Of a stretch of DNA of 64,000 nt, positions 42,661-50,617 are shown piece after piece. The notes under the pieces were generated by a model. That model searched no databases, had not been told where the DNA came from, and saw nothing but the letters and a program-made list of their open reading frames with translations. The stretch is from positions 34,223-98,222 of the forward strand of contig JAEWSN010000207.1 in NCBI GenBank assembly GCA_023459915.1, read 5' to 3'. This DNA is from Bacillota bacterium (GTDB taxonomy: Bacteria; Bacillota; Clostridia; DSM-8532). The position numbers were made by a program, and so were the translations under genes. Positions within the stretch are counted from its first letter, which is position 1; every line of letters begins with the position of its first letter.

Positions 42661-43392
42661 TCATCCTTTCAGGGCCTGCAGCGCGGCCGTGTCGGCAACA
42701 ATGGTGACATCCGGGTGAAGCTGCAAAATGGATGCCGGCACCGCGGGGGTGACCGGGCCGTTCAGCGACTGGTCCAGAATGTCAGCCTTGTCCCCACCGC
42801 TGACCACCAGCAGGATTTTTTTGGCTTGCATGATGGAACGGATCCCCATGGATATGGCAGTTTTCGGCACTTCCGACACGTCACCGAAAAACCTCGCATT
42901 GGCCTCGATGGTTCGCGCATTCAACGCCACGCAATGGGTCCGCCTGCCAAACGCCTGATCCGGTTCATTGAACCCGATGTGCCCGTTGTGGCCAATGCCG
43001 AGCAGCTGCATGTCGATGCCGCCCAGCGACTCAATCAAAGCGTCGTACCGCGCGCACTCCGCGGCGACATCCGCCGCGCGGCCATCCGGCAGATGGGTGT
43101 TTCCCATGGGGATGTTGATGCGGTGAAAGAGGTTCAGGTTCATGTAGTACCGGTAGCTTTGCGGATGATCCGGCGCAAGCCCGCAGTACTCGTCCAGATT
43201 GACGGTGCGGGTTCGGGAAAAATCGATATCCCCCTTCTCATACCAGGTGGCCAGCTGCTCATAGACCCCCAGCGGCGTGGACCCGGTCGCAAGGCCGAGC
43301 ACACTGTCGGGAAACAGAATCACCTGGGCGGACAGGATGTTGGCCGCCATGCGGCACATGCCCTGATAATCGGCCGCTTTGAGAATTCTCAT
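42661..43392 (-). CDS. nagB: Glucosamine-6-phosphate deaminase
   Basis: A 243-residue enzyme that converts glucosamine-6-phosphate to fructose-6-phosphate and ammonia. Motifs: LATGSTPLGVY (phosphate loop), TVNLDEYCGL with D67, and GIGHNGHIGFNEP with N136, H138 and E143; the Asn in place of the E. coli Asp141 is normal in the Firmicutes-type enzymes. The size is normal for the short class. The start overlaps the stop of the cupin gene (ATGA, 43389-43392). It forms an operon with the cupin and the isomerase. Confidence 0.95.
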   Translation of the reverse strand: MRILKAADYQGMCRMAANILSAQVILFPDSVLGLATGSTPLGVYEQLATWYEKGDIDFSRTRTVNLDEYCGLAPDHPQSYRYYMNLNLFHRINIPMGNTHLPDGRAADVAAECARYDALIESLGGIDMQLLGIGHNGHIGFNEPDQAFGRRTHCVALNARTIEANARFFGDVSEVPKTAISMGIRSIMQAKKILLVVSGGDKADILDQSLNGPVTPAVPASILQLHPDVTIVADTAALQALKG

Positions 43393-43676
43393 GTCTGCGC
43401 CTCGCGTTTCAGCGGGAAGCTGCCCTCCCTGGTAAAAACGATACCTTCGCCGGAATCCGGCAGATGCATGATGTCCGGAAGCAGATTGGTGGAAACATTG
43501 AGATACACCAGAACCTCTGTTTCCGATGTGTTCTTGAGCAGATGGGCGCCCTCCGGCGTGGCCGGGCAGATGATGACATCCCCTGAAATCACCGGCCTTG
43601 ATGTGACGGTGTTTCCCCGAAATGTTCTTGTTCCCGGAGACACATCCTCCATATTCCGAATCACAAGCTGATGCAT
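43389..43676 (-). CDS. Cupin-like protein, apparently lacking the first half of the barrel
   Basis: A 95-residue protein. From about residue 30 it follows the second half of a small cupin (ISGDVIICPATPEGAHLLKNTSETEVLVYLNVSTN...PDIMHLPDSGEGIV), a pattern common in cupins of sugar-metabolism operons. The segment that normally holds the HxH and Glu metal ligands is absent, the N-terminal half being replaced by about 25 residues (MHQLVIRNMEDVSPGTRTF). GGGGAGG lies 5 nt before the ATG. It is coupled to nagB. Either a metal-free variant or a gene with an internal deletion is possible. Confidence 0.65.
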   Translation of the reverse strand: MHQLVIRNMEDVSPGTRTFRGNTVTSRPVISGDVIICPATPEGAHLLKNTSETEVLVYLNVSTNLLPDIMHLPDSGEGIVFTREGSFPLKREAQT

Positions 43677-44006
43677 GGCATCCTCCCCCAAAAACGAGAC
43701 AGATGATATGTTTCCAAGGTATCACACGCCACGACAGGCGCCAATGTCATTTTATTCCACATGTCAAGGCTTTGTTCCTGTGGTGATCCCGGGTGCAATA
43801 CAGGCCTGATATGGGTTTTCCGCATCGGATGCACGGCATCCCGCCCGATTGGATCAATCTTTTGCCGATTCGGTCATGGTGATTCCCGGTTCCCTTTCAT
43901 AGAATGAACAGTGGGTTTGAACCGGGCGTCTCATGGATACCAAAGAGTATATGGCCATTTCAACCGATGCCGGTGCAACAAGACGTCCCCACTGGAGGTA
44001 ATGAAG
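43677..44006. other. Divergent intergenic region of the amino-sugar locus
   Basis: These 330 nt hold no gene. They must carry the promoters of the cupin-nagB operon and of the ROK-fold kinase operon. A minus-strand TTGACA lies at 43769-43764, but no -10 stands at the right distance, so I do not call a promoter. Confidence 0.5.
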
Positions 44007-45398
44007 ATGAAAACAATCCGACCAGCCATCATCCCACCCTGCGATCCCGGTTTTATCCCCGCTTCCCTGTATGTGCAGGCATTTGAGAGCGATGTGCTGG
44101 CTTCCGGCGTCGACATGCCGCTCATCATCGCGGTGGAACGAGGCAACGGCGTAATCTCCCGGTACGAAACACGCGTGTTTCAGGACGCGACAGGACATGA
44201 TGGGGAGAACAACGCTTATGTGGAACGGCTTGTCAAAACGTTGCTCTGGATCCATGGTGGGTGGAAAGTCACCATCGCCGGGTCATCGAGGATTGCCGGC
44301 TACATCCGTGACCTCTATCAGCCCGGGCAACTGCGCGCCTTTGACGCAGAGTTCATGGGCCGCGTCCATGAAAAAAGGTTTGCCGTTGTCTCCTGTCCCC
44401 TGGAAGACGCCCCTGCCGGCATCGACAGCGCCCGGCCGGTGGGCCGGCACCTCGATGGCTGCCGTATCGGGTTTGATGCCGGCGGAAGCGATCGCAAGGT
44501 ATCTGCGGTGGTGGACGGAAAGGTCGTCTACAGCGAGGAGGTCATCTGGCACCCGAAGGTTCAGACGGATCCGGATTATCACTACAACGAAATCCTGACC
44601 GCATGCAAAACGGCCGCTTCCAGAATGCCGCGCGTGGATGCGCTGGGCGTCTCCTCCGCAGGGGTGTTTGTTGACAACCGCGTCATGGTGGCCTCCCTGT
44701 TCCTCAAGGTCCCCGCGGAACTGTTCGACGCCAAGGTGAAGGATATCTACCTGCGTGTGGCGAAGGCGCTCGGGGATGTGCCGGTCGCGGTGGCCAACGA
44801 TGGTGACGTCACCGCGCTGGCCGGGGCCATTGATCTGGATGACAACGGGGTGCTCGGGATTGCCATGGGAACCAGCGAGGCAGGCGGATATGTCGATCCA
44901 AACGGCAACATCACCGGATGGCTCAACGAGCTGGCCTTCGTGCCCGTCGATTTCAATCCCGCGGCCATGGTGGATGAATGGTCTGGCGACCATGGCTGCG
45001 GGGTGAAATACTTCTCCCAGGACGCGGTCATCAAACTGGCTCCGGCGGCCGGCATCGCGCTCGATCCCAATGCGACGCCCGCCGAGAAGCTCAAAATGGT
45101 TCAAGAACTGCACGTGGCCGGCGATTCGCGCGTGGATGGCATTTTTGCCTCCATCGGGGTTTACCTCGGCTATGCGCTGGGGTATTACGCCCGCTTTTAT
45201 GACATGCGACATGTTCTGGTACTGGGTCGTGTCACTTCCGGACGCGGCGGCGAGCTGATCCTTGAAAAGGCCCGGGAGGTTTTGCATGCGGAGTTCCCTT
45301 CGCTGGCCCAAAAGATGACCCTGGGGATGCCTGATGAGTCGAACAAGCGCGTGGGACAGTCCATTGCGGCTGCCAGCCTGCCGGAGCTCCGGAAATAG
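44007..45398 (+). CDS. ROK-fold sugar kinase-like protein
   Basis: A 463-residue protein. After a unique N-terminal domain of about 145 residues comes an actin-like ATPase fold: CRIGFDAGGSDRKVSAVVDGK (phosphate-1 loop), DALGVSSAGVF, PVAVANDGDVTALAGA (catalytic Asp of ROK/glucokinase type) and GIAMGTSEAGGYV, then HVLVLGRVTSGRGGELI. The ROK zinc-binding cysteines are missing. Likely role: ATP-dependent phosphorylation of a sugar, possibly glucosamine given nagB and the deacetylase. The ATG at 44007 is 8 nt after GGAGG; the ATG at 44001 is too close. The PIG-L gene follows after 12 nt. Confidence 0.75.
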   Translation: MKTIRPAIIPPCDPGFIPASLYVQAFESDVLASGVDMPLIIAVERGNGVISRYETRVFQDATGHDGENNAYVERLVKTLLWIHGGWKVTIAGSSRIAGYIRDLYQPGQLRAFDAEFMGRVHEKRFAVVSCPLEDAPAGIDSARPVGRHLDGCRIGFDAGGSDRKVSAVVDGKVVYSEEVIWHPKVQTDPDYHYNEILTACKTAASRMPRVDALGVSSAGVFVDNRVMVASLFLKVPAELFDAKVKDIYLRVAKALGDVPVAVANDGDVTALAGAIDLDDNGVLGIAMGTSEAGGYVDPNGNITGWLNELAFVPVDFNPAAMVDEWSGDHGCGVKYFSQDAVIKLAPAAGIALDPNATPAEKLKMVQELHVAGDSRVDGIFASIGVYLGYALGYYARFYDMRHVLVLGRVTSGRGGELILEKAREVLHAEFPSLAQKMTLGMPDESNKRVGQSIAAASLPELRK

Positions 45399-45410
45399 GA
45401 AGGAGATTGT

Positions 45411-46259
45411 ATGCAATTCAACAAAGAGAACGCGACGTTGTACATCCCCGACGGGAAACCGGAAAAGGAGGCCCTGTCACGGACCACGGTCATGGGGGTT
45501 GGCGCCCACCAGGATGATCTCGAGATCATGAGCTATCAGGGCATTCTGTCATGCTTCGGCCGGGAAGATGCCTGGTATTTCGGTGTAGTGGTCACCAATG
45601 GGGCCGGCAGCCCGCGCAATGGCCTGTACGAAGCCTGCTCCGATGAAGACATGCAAAACATCCGTCGCCGGGAGCAAATGAAGGCCGCCCATGTTGGCGA
45701 ATATGGCGCCATGGCCATGCTTGACTACACCAGCAGCGAAGTGAAGGATGGGAAGAACAACAGCGTCATCCAGGAGTTGCAGGGGCTGGTGCGACAGTCG
45801 CGTCCGGAAGTCATTTACACGCACAATCTCGCGGACAAGCACGATACGCATGTCAGCGTGACACTTCGCCTCATTTCGGCCCTGCGGGGACTGCCCGCCG
45901 AAGAACGGCCGGCCAAGGTCTACGGATGCGAAGTGTGGCGCAATCTGGACTGGATGATGGACAACGAGAAAATCCAGTTCGACGTCAAGGGGCATCCCAA
46001 CATCATGGCAGCCGTGCTTGGTGTCCACGACTCCCAGATCATCGGCGGCAAACGCTATGATTTGGCCACGCACGGCCGGCGTCTGGCCAACGCGACCTAT
46101 GCGGAATCCCACGGCACAGACACCACCGATCAACTGGCCATTGCCATGGACTTGACGCCCCTGATTGAAGACCCCTCACTGGACATCAACGCCCATGTGC
46201 AGGGCCATATCCGCCGCTTCGCCGAGGATGTGGCCGCCAAATTGTCCAAGTTCGCCTGA
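45411..46259 (+). CDS. PIG-L/LmbE-family deacetylase
   Basis: A 282-residue zinc hydrolase: AHQDDLEIM (the PHPDDxE-type zinc motif with Asp catalytic base) near residue 32, followed by VVTNGAGSP and TH(N)LADKHDTHVSV, the second zinc His in the HxxH-like element. Family members deacetylate GlcNAc-containing substrates. It follows the kinase by 12 nt with AGGAG before the ATG, and ends in a terminator shared with the tRNA genes on the other strand. Free or short-chain GlcNAc is a reasonable substrate here because no NagA is present. Confidence 0.9.
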   Translation: MQFNKENATLYIPDGKPEKEALSRTTVMGVGAHQDDLEIMSYQGILSCFGREDAWYFGVVVTNGAGSPRNGLYEACSDEDMQNIRRREQMKAAHVGEYGAMAMLDYTSSEVKDGKNNSVIQELQGLVRQSRPEVIYTHNLADKHDTHVSVTLRLISALRGLPAEERPAKVYGCEVWRNLDWMMDNEKIQFDVKGHPNIMAAVLGVHDSQIIGGKRYDLATHGRRLANATYAESHGTDTTDQLAIAMDLTPLIEDPSLDINAHVQGHIRRFAEDVAAKLSKFA

Positions 46260-46288
46260 TCTGCCATGTCCACTGCTTGCCCCAAACC

Positions 46289-46334
46289 AAAGAATCCCCG
46301 AACATCGCCTCGTCAGCGTGTTCGGGGATTCTTT
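46289..46334. terminator. Bidirectional terminator between the PIG-L gene and the tRNA pair
   Basis: AAAGAATCCCCGAACA (46289-46304) and TGTTCGGGGATTCTTT (46319-46334) form a perfect 16-bp stem with a 14-nt loop. Short A/T runs on both sides allow it to stop transcripts from either direction. Confidence 0.85.
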
Positions 46335-46337
46335 GCG

Positions 46338-46413
46338 TGGAGCCCTTAATCGGAATCGGACCGATGACCTCATCCTTACCATGGATGCGCTCTACCGACT
46401 GAGCTATAAGGGC
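46338..46413 (-). tRNA. tRNA-Thr (anticodon GGT)
   Basis: A 76-nt cloverleaf on the minus strand. The acceptor arms GCCCTTA/TAAGGGC are perfect, the anticodon arm is CATCC-ATGGTAA-GGATG with anticodon GGT (codons ACC, ACT), and the T arm is ATCGG-TCCGATT-CCGAT. The CCA end is encoded (46340-46338). Confidence 0.96.
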
Positions 46414-46442
46414 CTGCCTGTTGCCGCAAAGCAAGAGGTCAA

Positions 46443-46516
46443 TGGAGCGGGTGAAGGGAATCGAACCCTCGCGGTCAGCTTGGGAAGCTGAAGTTCTGCC
46501 ATTGAACTACACCCGC
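46443..46516 (-). tRNA. tRNA-Gly (anticodon CCC)
   Basis: A 74-nt cloverleaf on the minus strand. The acceptor arms GCGGGTG/CACCCGC are perfect, the anticodon arm TCAGC-TTCCCAA-GCTGA has anticodon CCC (codon GGG), and the T loop GTTCGAT is canonical. CCA is encoded. It lies 29 nt upstream of tRNA-Thr, so the two are one transcript. Confidence 0.96.
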
Positions 46517-46541
46517 GCAATCTGGGGCGTTGCGGCGAGAT

Positions 46542-47309
46542 TTATTCTACCATGGGAGGCTCTGTCTTGTCTACCCTCTTTGCCGAAAAAAGCGGCAGAT
46601 CCAGGTCGTTTCCGGCAGCGCCCTTCTGGGACAAGGATTCCGTTGAAACCGGGGGTTTTCGGCGAGGGATCAACCCGTCCTGCGCATCCAGCGCATCCTC
46701 ATCGGGCAGGCTGGAACGCTCCACGGAAAAATCCTGTTCCCGTGAGATTTCCCGCATATTTTCCCGTGCGCTTTCCCGTGCGCTTTCCCGTACGCTCTCC
46801 CGTACGCTCTCCCGACGCTTGCGCAGCCTGCCCCCTTCGCCCGTGCCGGCCGGCTTGCTGCCTTTGGCGGGACGCGCGCCGAGGCCATCGCCGCCCTCTG
46901 TGCCGTTTGAAAGCGGTTGCAGGTGCATGAGCTTTCCGTGAATGCCGAACAGCATCATGGACATCTCAAAAAGGATGCGGACGATCAGGAGCAGCAAGAC
47001 CATGCCGACAATGCCGCCGAAGAAATTCACGAAAAAGGTGGTCATCAGTCCGGACAGGATGAGAAACACGGAGATGGACAGGTAGAGCACCCGTCCCACA
47101 ATGGGCCACAGAAGCGATTCAAAGCGCAGAAACGAGCGCAGGCAGGACACCAGTGTGACATGCTGGGGTTCGTGCCGGGCCACCAAAAGGTAATACAGCC
47201 ACACACCCGCTATCAATGACACCAGCACCAGAATGGGCAACCACACGGAAAACACTTCCGTCATCTTCTTCAATGCGCCAAAAATACCCAGTTCCGCTGC
47301 CTGTTCCAT
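46542..47309 (-). CDS. Membrane protein with charged repeat tail, function unknown
   Basis: A 255-residue protein. Three or four hydrophobic spans fill the first 135 residues (VWLPILVLVSLIAGVWLYYLLV; SLLWPIVGRVLYLSISVFLILSGL; FFGGIVGMVLLLLIVRILFEMSMMLFGI), a layout like DUF4282 proteins. A highly charged tail follows with tetrapeptide repeats RESV, RESV, RESA, RESA. AGGAGG precedes the ATG at 47309. It begins 43 nt after the homocysteine methyltransferase-like gene and may be its operon partner. I cannot name a function. Confidence 0.6.
   Translation of the reverse strand: MEQAAELGIFGALKKMTEVFSVWLPILVLVSLIAGVWLYYLLVARHEPQHVTLVSCLRSFLRFESLLWPIVGRVLYLSISVFLILSGLMTTFFVNFFGGIVGMVLLLLIVRILFEMSMMLFGIHGKLMHLQPLSNGTEGGDGLGARPAKGSKPAGTGEGGRLRKRRESVRESVRESARESARENMREISREQDFSVERSSLPDEDALDAQDGLIPRRKPPVSTESLSQKGAAGNDLDLPLFSAKRVDKTEPPMVE
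46761..46813. repeat. 12-bp in-frame tandem repeat (RESV/RESA) in the membrane protein gene
   Basis: Units TTCCCGTGCGCT or close variants start at 46761, 46773, 46785, 46797 and 46809. They encode the charged tetrapeptides of the C-terminal tail. Confidence 0.8.
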
Positions 47310-47352
47310 GTGTCCTCCTCTTTTGTTCGCCGCCGACAGTATACCAAACCAC

Positions 47353-49014
47353 TCACGCCATGACAACCTGACGCATCTGCGGCAAAGAAGGGTCAGCCAT
47401 CAGGCAGGCCACGCCCGCCTTGCGGGCCTGGTCATAAAACGCCGCGTCCAGCTGTTCCCAAGCCGGCGCGTCCGGTGACAGTTCCGACAAATCCAGAACC
47501 GACGCGATCCCGTGGGTCTGCATGAGCCACCCCGCCGTCCGCAGCACCTGTCGCGGTTCCGTGTCCCCGGCAAGCGCCAGCATGGCCAACGGGGTCAGTC
47601 CCCGGGATTGCGCATGGGCCAATGCCTGCTGCTGTGCAACGGGAATGTCCTGTTCCGGGGTGGACAAGGCGGCACCGGGCACCGAAACGGGGATGGCCAG
47701 CGCGGCGCCATATTTTTCGGCCAATGCCGTCCAGGCCTCGGACTGTCCGGCATTCCAGCCGGAGCCGGGACAAAGCATCGCCCTGCCCGCATAGGCTCGC
47801 AAGGCGGGTGCCACACTGTCCGGATGGCTGCCGCCCAAAACCAGCGGCACCGGCGCGGCCTGCGCGACGGTTTGCGCCATCTCCTGCAGCGCTGACGCCT
47901 CGTCGACGCCGTTCGCCGCAGCGCTGAGCCACAAGGCTCCCGCGCCGTCATCCACCTGCTCCCGCGCGAGATCGAATGCCTCATCCACATCCATCCCAGC
48001 CAGGATTTCTTTCATGCCGTCCGACAGCTCCGGCTGCATCCGATTGCCAATCAGGCACACCGGAAAATCCGGCCCGAGCGGAACCGCTTTGCGCATGGCG
48101 CTCAGGACCGTTCCTGACAGCGGCGCGGGCAACCCGGGCGTGCGCCCGGCCGCCGCGGCCGCCAGTTTTGCGATGAAGCCGGGATCCGTGCCGCAACACC
48201 CGCCAAGGGCGGCCACGCCGGCGTCAATGAAGGCATCCGCATACCCTGCATAGGCCTCCGCATTCATGTCGAACACGGTTGTGCCATCCACCAGCTTCGG
48301 TTTTCCGGCATTGGCCTTGGCAACCAGGGGAACCCGGGCATGGGGACGCATGGCCTGCACCACAGCCACCATCTCCGCGGGACCGGTGGAGCAGTTGGTG
48401 CCCACCGCGTCCACGCCAAGGGCCTGCAGGGCAATCAGGGCGGACACGGGATCGGTTCCGGTCAGGGTGCGCATCCCGCTTTCAAAGGTCATGGTCGCGA
48501 TGATGGGCAAATCACAGAGCTCCCGCACCGCAAGCACTGCGGCGCGCGCTTCCTGCAAATCCATCATGGTTTCCACCACAAAAAAGTCGACGCCTCCATC
48601 GAGCAAGCCGCGAACCTGCTCCTTGTACGCATCCACCACGTCCTCGAAGGCGGTATCCCCGTATGGCAGGAGCATGCGCCCGCTCGGCGCCAGGTCACCG
48701 CCCACCAGGATATCCGGGCCAACCGCCTCTCTGGAGATGGCGGCCAGCGCCGCGTTGATTTCTCGTGTGCGGTCACCGGCGCCATACGCCGCCAGTTTGA
48801 AGCGGCTGCCGCCAAAGGTGAACGTGTACACCGCACGGGAACCCGCGGCCACATACGCCCGCTGCACCGACAGGAGGGCATCCGGGTGTTCCATGGTCCA
48901 CAGCTCCGGACAGACGCCGGAAGGCATGCCCCGCTTCATCATTTGTGTGCCTGTCGCGCCGTCCAGTATCAGGATCTGTTCAGCGAGCATCTTCGAAAAC
49001 CGGCTCCTGGTCAT
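47353..49014 (-). CDS. Homocysteine S-methyltransferase-like protein with a degenerate pterin-binding domain
   Basis: A 553-residue protein. Residues about 1-290 form the homocysteine-binding (Hcy) barrel: LILDGATGTQMMKRGMP, GGDLAPSGRMLLPYG, and the zinc cysteines in GTNCSTGP and GGCCGTDP. The rest resembles the MetH pterin-binding module (CLIGNRMQPELSD...AFDLAREQVDDGAGAL...LRAYAGRAML), but the usual GERxNPTG and DVN signatures are replaced (GNRMQP, LWLSAAANG). The cobalamin domains are absent. It may transfer methyl groups to homocysteine from another donor, or partner with a separate corrinoid protein. The ATG at 49014 has GGAGG 8 nt upstream. Confidence 0.82.
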   Translation of the reverse strand: MTRSRFSKMLAEQILILDGATGTQMMKRGMPSGVCPELWTMEHPDALLSVQRAYVAAGSRAVYTFTFGGSRFKLAAYGAGDRTREINAALAAISREAVGPDILVGGDLAPSGRMLLPYGDTAFEDVVDAYKEQVRGLLDGGVDFFVVETMMDLQEARAAVLAVRELCDLPIIATMTFESGMRTLTGTDPVSALIALQALGVDAVGTNCSTGPAEMVAVVQAMRPHARVPLVAKANAGKPKLVDGTTVFDMNAEAYAGYADAFIDAGVAALGGCCGTDPGFIAKLAAAAAGRTPGLPAPLSGTVLSAMRKAVPLGPDFPVCLIGNRMQPELSDGMKEILAGMDVDEAFDLAREQVDDGAGALWLSAAANGVDEASALQEMAQTVAQAAPVPLVLGGSHPDSVAPALRAYAGRAMLCPGSGWNAGQSEAWTALAEKYGAALAIPVSVPGAALSTPEQDIPVAQQQALAHAQSRGLTPLAMLALAGDTEPRQVLRTAGWLMQTHGIASVLDLSELSPDAPAWEQLDAAFYDQARKAGVACLMADPSLPQMRQVVMA

Positions 49015-49061
49015 CTGTTCCTCCACGCTTGCGTACATATGTGTCCGTGTCCGTACAGTCC

Positions 49062-50285
49062 TCATGAACCGACGGTTTTGTCCGGGCCGTCAGGCCCTTT
49101 CCCCGGTCCTTCCTGCGGATTCCCCGCAGGCATCGCCGACGAATCCGGCTGTTGCGGCCGTTCGAATGCGACCGGCCGGTTCTGGGGTTGACCTTGCATG
49201 GGCTGGCCCTGGGATTGTCCCTGGATGGGCATCCCCTGCATGGGCTGGCCCTGGGGTTGTCCCTGCATGGGCTGGCCCTGGGGTTGTCCCTGCATGGGCA
49301 TGTATCCCTGCGGCGGGTGCGAGGCCTGCCAGGCTTCCTTCTGCTTGCGGTGCCTGCGGCGCGAGCCTCTGATGACAAGCAGCACAATCACCAGCACAAT
49401 GGCCAGGAAGATCAGCACGAACATGCTCTCAACCACCCAGACCAGGAAGTCCTGGGACCATTCCACCAAGCCTGTCCAGGCATAGTCGAACGCCTGTGAG
49501 ACGCGCTCGCCCAGCGTCTTCGGCACGGGCTTGACCTCTGTGACCCGCTGCACCTCCTCGATTTCAAGGCTGATGCGGCTGAAGGTGAGCAACCGGTCGT
49601 AATTCCTCAGCGAATTCTCATAGCTCTCAATCTGGTACCGCAAGTCGGACAGGCGGGCTTCGAGGGTGACAATCTCCTCAAGCTTTTCCGCCTTGGCAAT
49701 CAGCTCAAGAATGCGGGTCTCCTGGATTTTCAGGTTGCGCACGCGGGATTCCGTGTCCGCGTACTGATCCGTGATGTCCGTGCCATTGCTGTCGCTCTGC
49801 ACCACCGTGCCCAGCGCGTCCATGGCATTCATGATTTCATCGAAGGAGGCCGAGGGAATGCGAATCACGATGCTGGCACTGCGCAGGGAACTGTAGTTGT
49901 ACCGCCCACCGCGCACACTTTGCGACTCTATGAAACCGCCCTTGTCTGAAACGAGCTGGTACAACCCGTTGACCGTTGTCTCGAATTCAAGGGTCTCCAT
50001 TTCCACCCGGCCATCCCGGATGATCTTCCGGCCCAGCTCGGCAGGCGCGGCAGGGGGCTGGTTCAGGCTGCCCGACGTGTCGGCTTCGCCGGCCTTGACC
50101 GGCATCTCACTGATGCCTTCTTCGCCCGAATAGTCGTAATCCGCCTTGTTGTCGGCATAGCCATCGGCCGGCGCTGCGGCCGGGGCCTGCATGGATGTGG
50201 AACTGCCCGCACTGCAGGCGGAAAAGACCATCATCATGGCAACAAGAAGAACGCCCGCCAACCTGGTTTTTCGTGAACCTTTCAT
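49062..50285 (-). CDS. DUF4349 lipoprotein
   Basis: A 407-residue surface lipoprotein. The signal peptide ends in the lipobox VFSAC (C24). The DUF4349 domain (about 88-300: GRKIIRDGRVEMETLEFETTVNGLYQLVSDKGGFIESQSV, then a coiled coil IQETRILELIAKAEKLEEIVTLEARLSDLRYQIESYENSLRNYDRLLTFSRISLEI) is followed by a membrane span (VVESMFVLIFLAIVLVIVLLVI) and a basic stop. A Gln/Pro/Gly/Met repeat tail encoded by about 27-bp units then faces the cytoplasm or the wall. The function of the family is unknown. It starts upstream of the methyltransferase-like gene with a 47-nt gap and has its own promoter. Confidence 0.85.
   Translation of the reverse strand: MKGSRKTRLAGVLLVAMMMVFSACSAGSSTSMQAPAAAPADGYADNKADYDYSGEEGISEMPVKAGEADTSGSLNQPPAAPAELGRKIIRDGRVEMETLEFETTVNGLYQLVSDKGGFIESQSVRGGRYNYSSLRSASIVIRIPSASFDEIMNAMDALGTVVQSDSNGTDITDQYADTESRVRNLKIQETRILELIAKAEKLEEIVTLEARLSDLRYQIESYENSLRNYDRLLTFSRISLEIEEVQRVTEVKPVPKTLGERVSQAFDYAWTGLVEWSQDFLVWVVESMFVLIFLAIVLVIVLLVIRGSRRRHRKQKEAWQASHPPQGYMPMQGQPQGQPMQGQPQGQPMQGMPIQGQSQGQPMQGQPQNRPVAFERPQQPDSSAMPAGNPQEGPGKGPDGPDKTVGS
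49190..49305. repeat. About 27-bp in-frame tandem repeat in the DUF4349 gene
   Basis: The plus-strand unit CTGCATGGGCTGGCCCTGGG plus GTTGTCC occurs about four times with drift; the last copies are nearly perfect. It encodes QGQPMQGQP-like nonapeptides. Confidence 0.75.
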
Positions 50286-50617
50286 GGAACTTCCTCCTCA
50301 ACAGGGCACCGGTGGGACACCGGCGCATCGGATCACCTTGAGTTTACCCTTTATCGGCAACGGAACGCAACCGGGCACGCATGCTGCATCCGCAACAGAC
50401 TGTCAGGGGATCGTCACGAACCCCTTTCCGCAACACCCCGCATTCCGTGGAAGCCGCATGCCGGCCATGTCCCTTCAACGAATTGGACGGAAGAAGCTGC
50501 CAATCGGTTCACAAAAAACCCGGAGCCTGACGACTCCGGGTTTCTTCCAATCCTTGTCTGGAAGGATGCACTGTGCTGTTGGTGGCATCCGGCGGGCTCA
50601 TCCACCGGCAGACGGCC
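50286..50617. other. Intergenic region: DUF4349 promoter and ftsH terminator
   Basis: In these 332 nt, a minus-strand promoter for the DUF4349 gene is suggested by TTGCGT (50370-50365), 18 nt, TAAACT (50346-50341). The ftsH terminator occupies 50511-50542. Nothing else is seen. Confidence 0.55.
50511..50542 (-). terminator. Intrinsic terminator of ftsH
   Basis: AACCCGGAG (50517-50525) pairs with CTCCGGGTT (50534-50542) around an 8-nt loop. On the minus strand a run of six T residues follows. It lies 76 nt after the ftsH stop. Confidence 0.88.
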
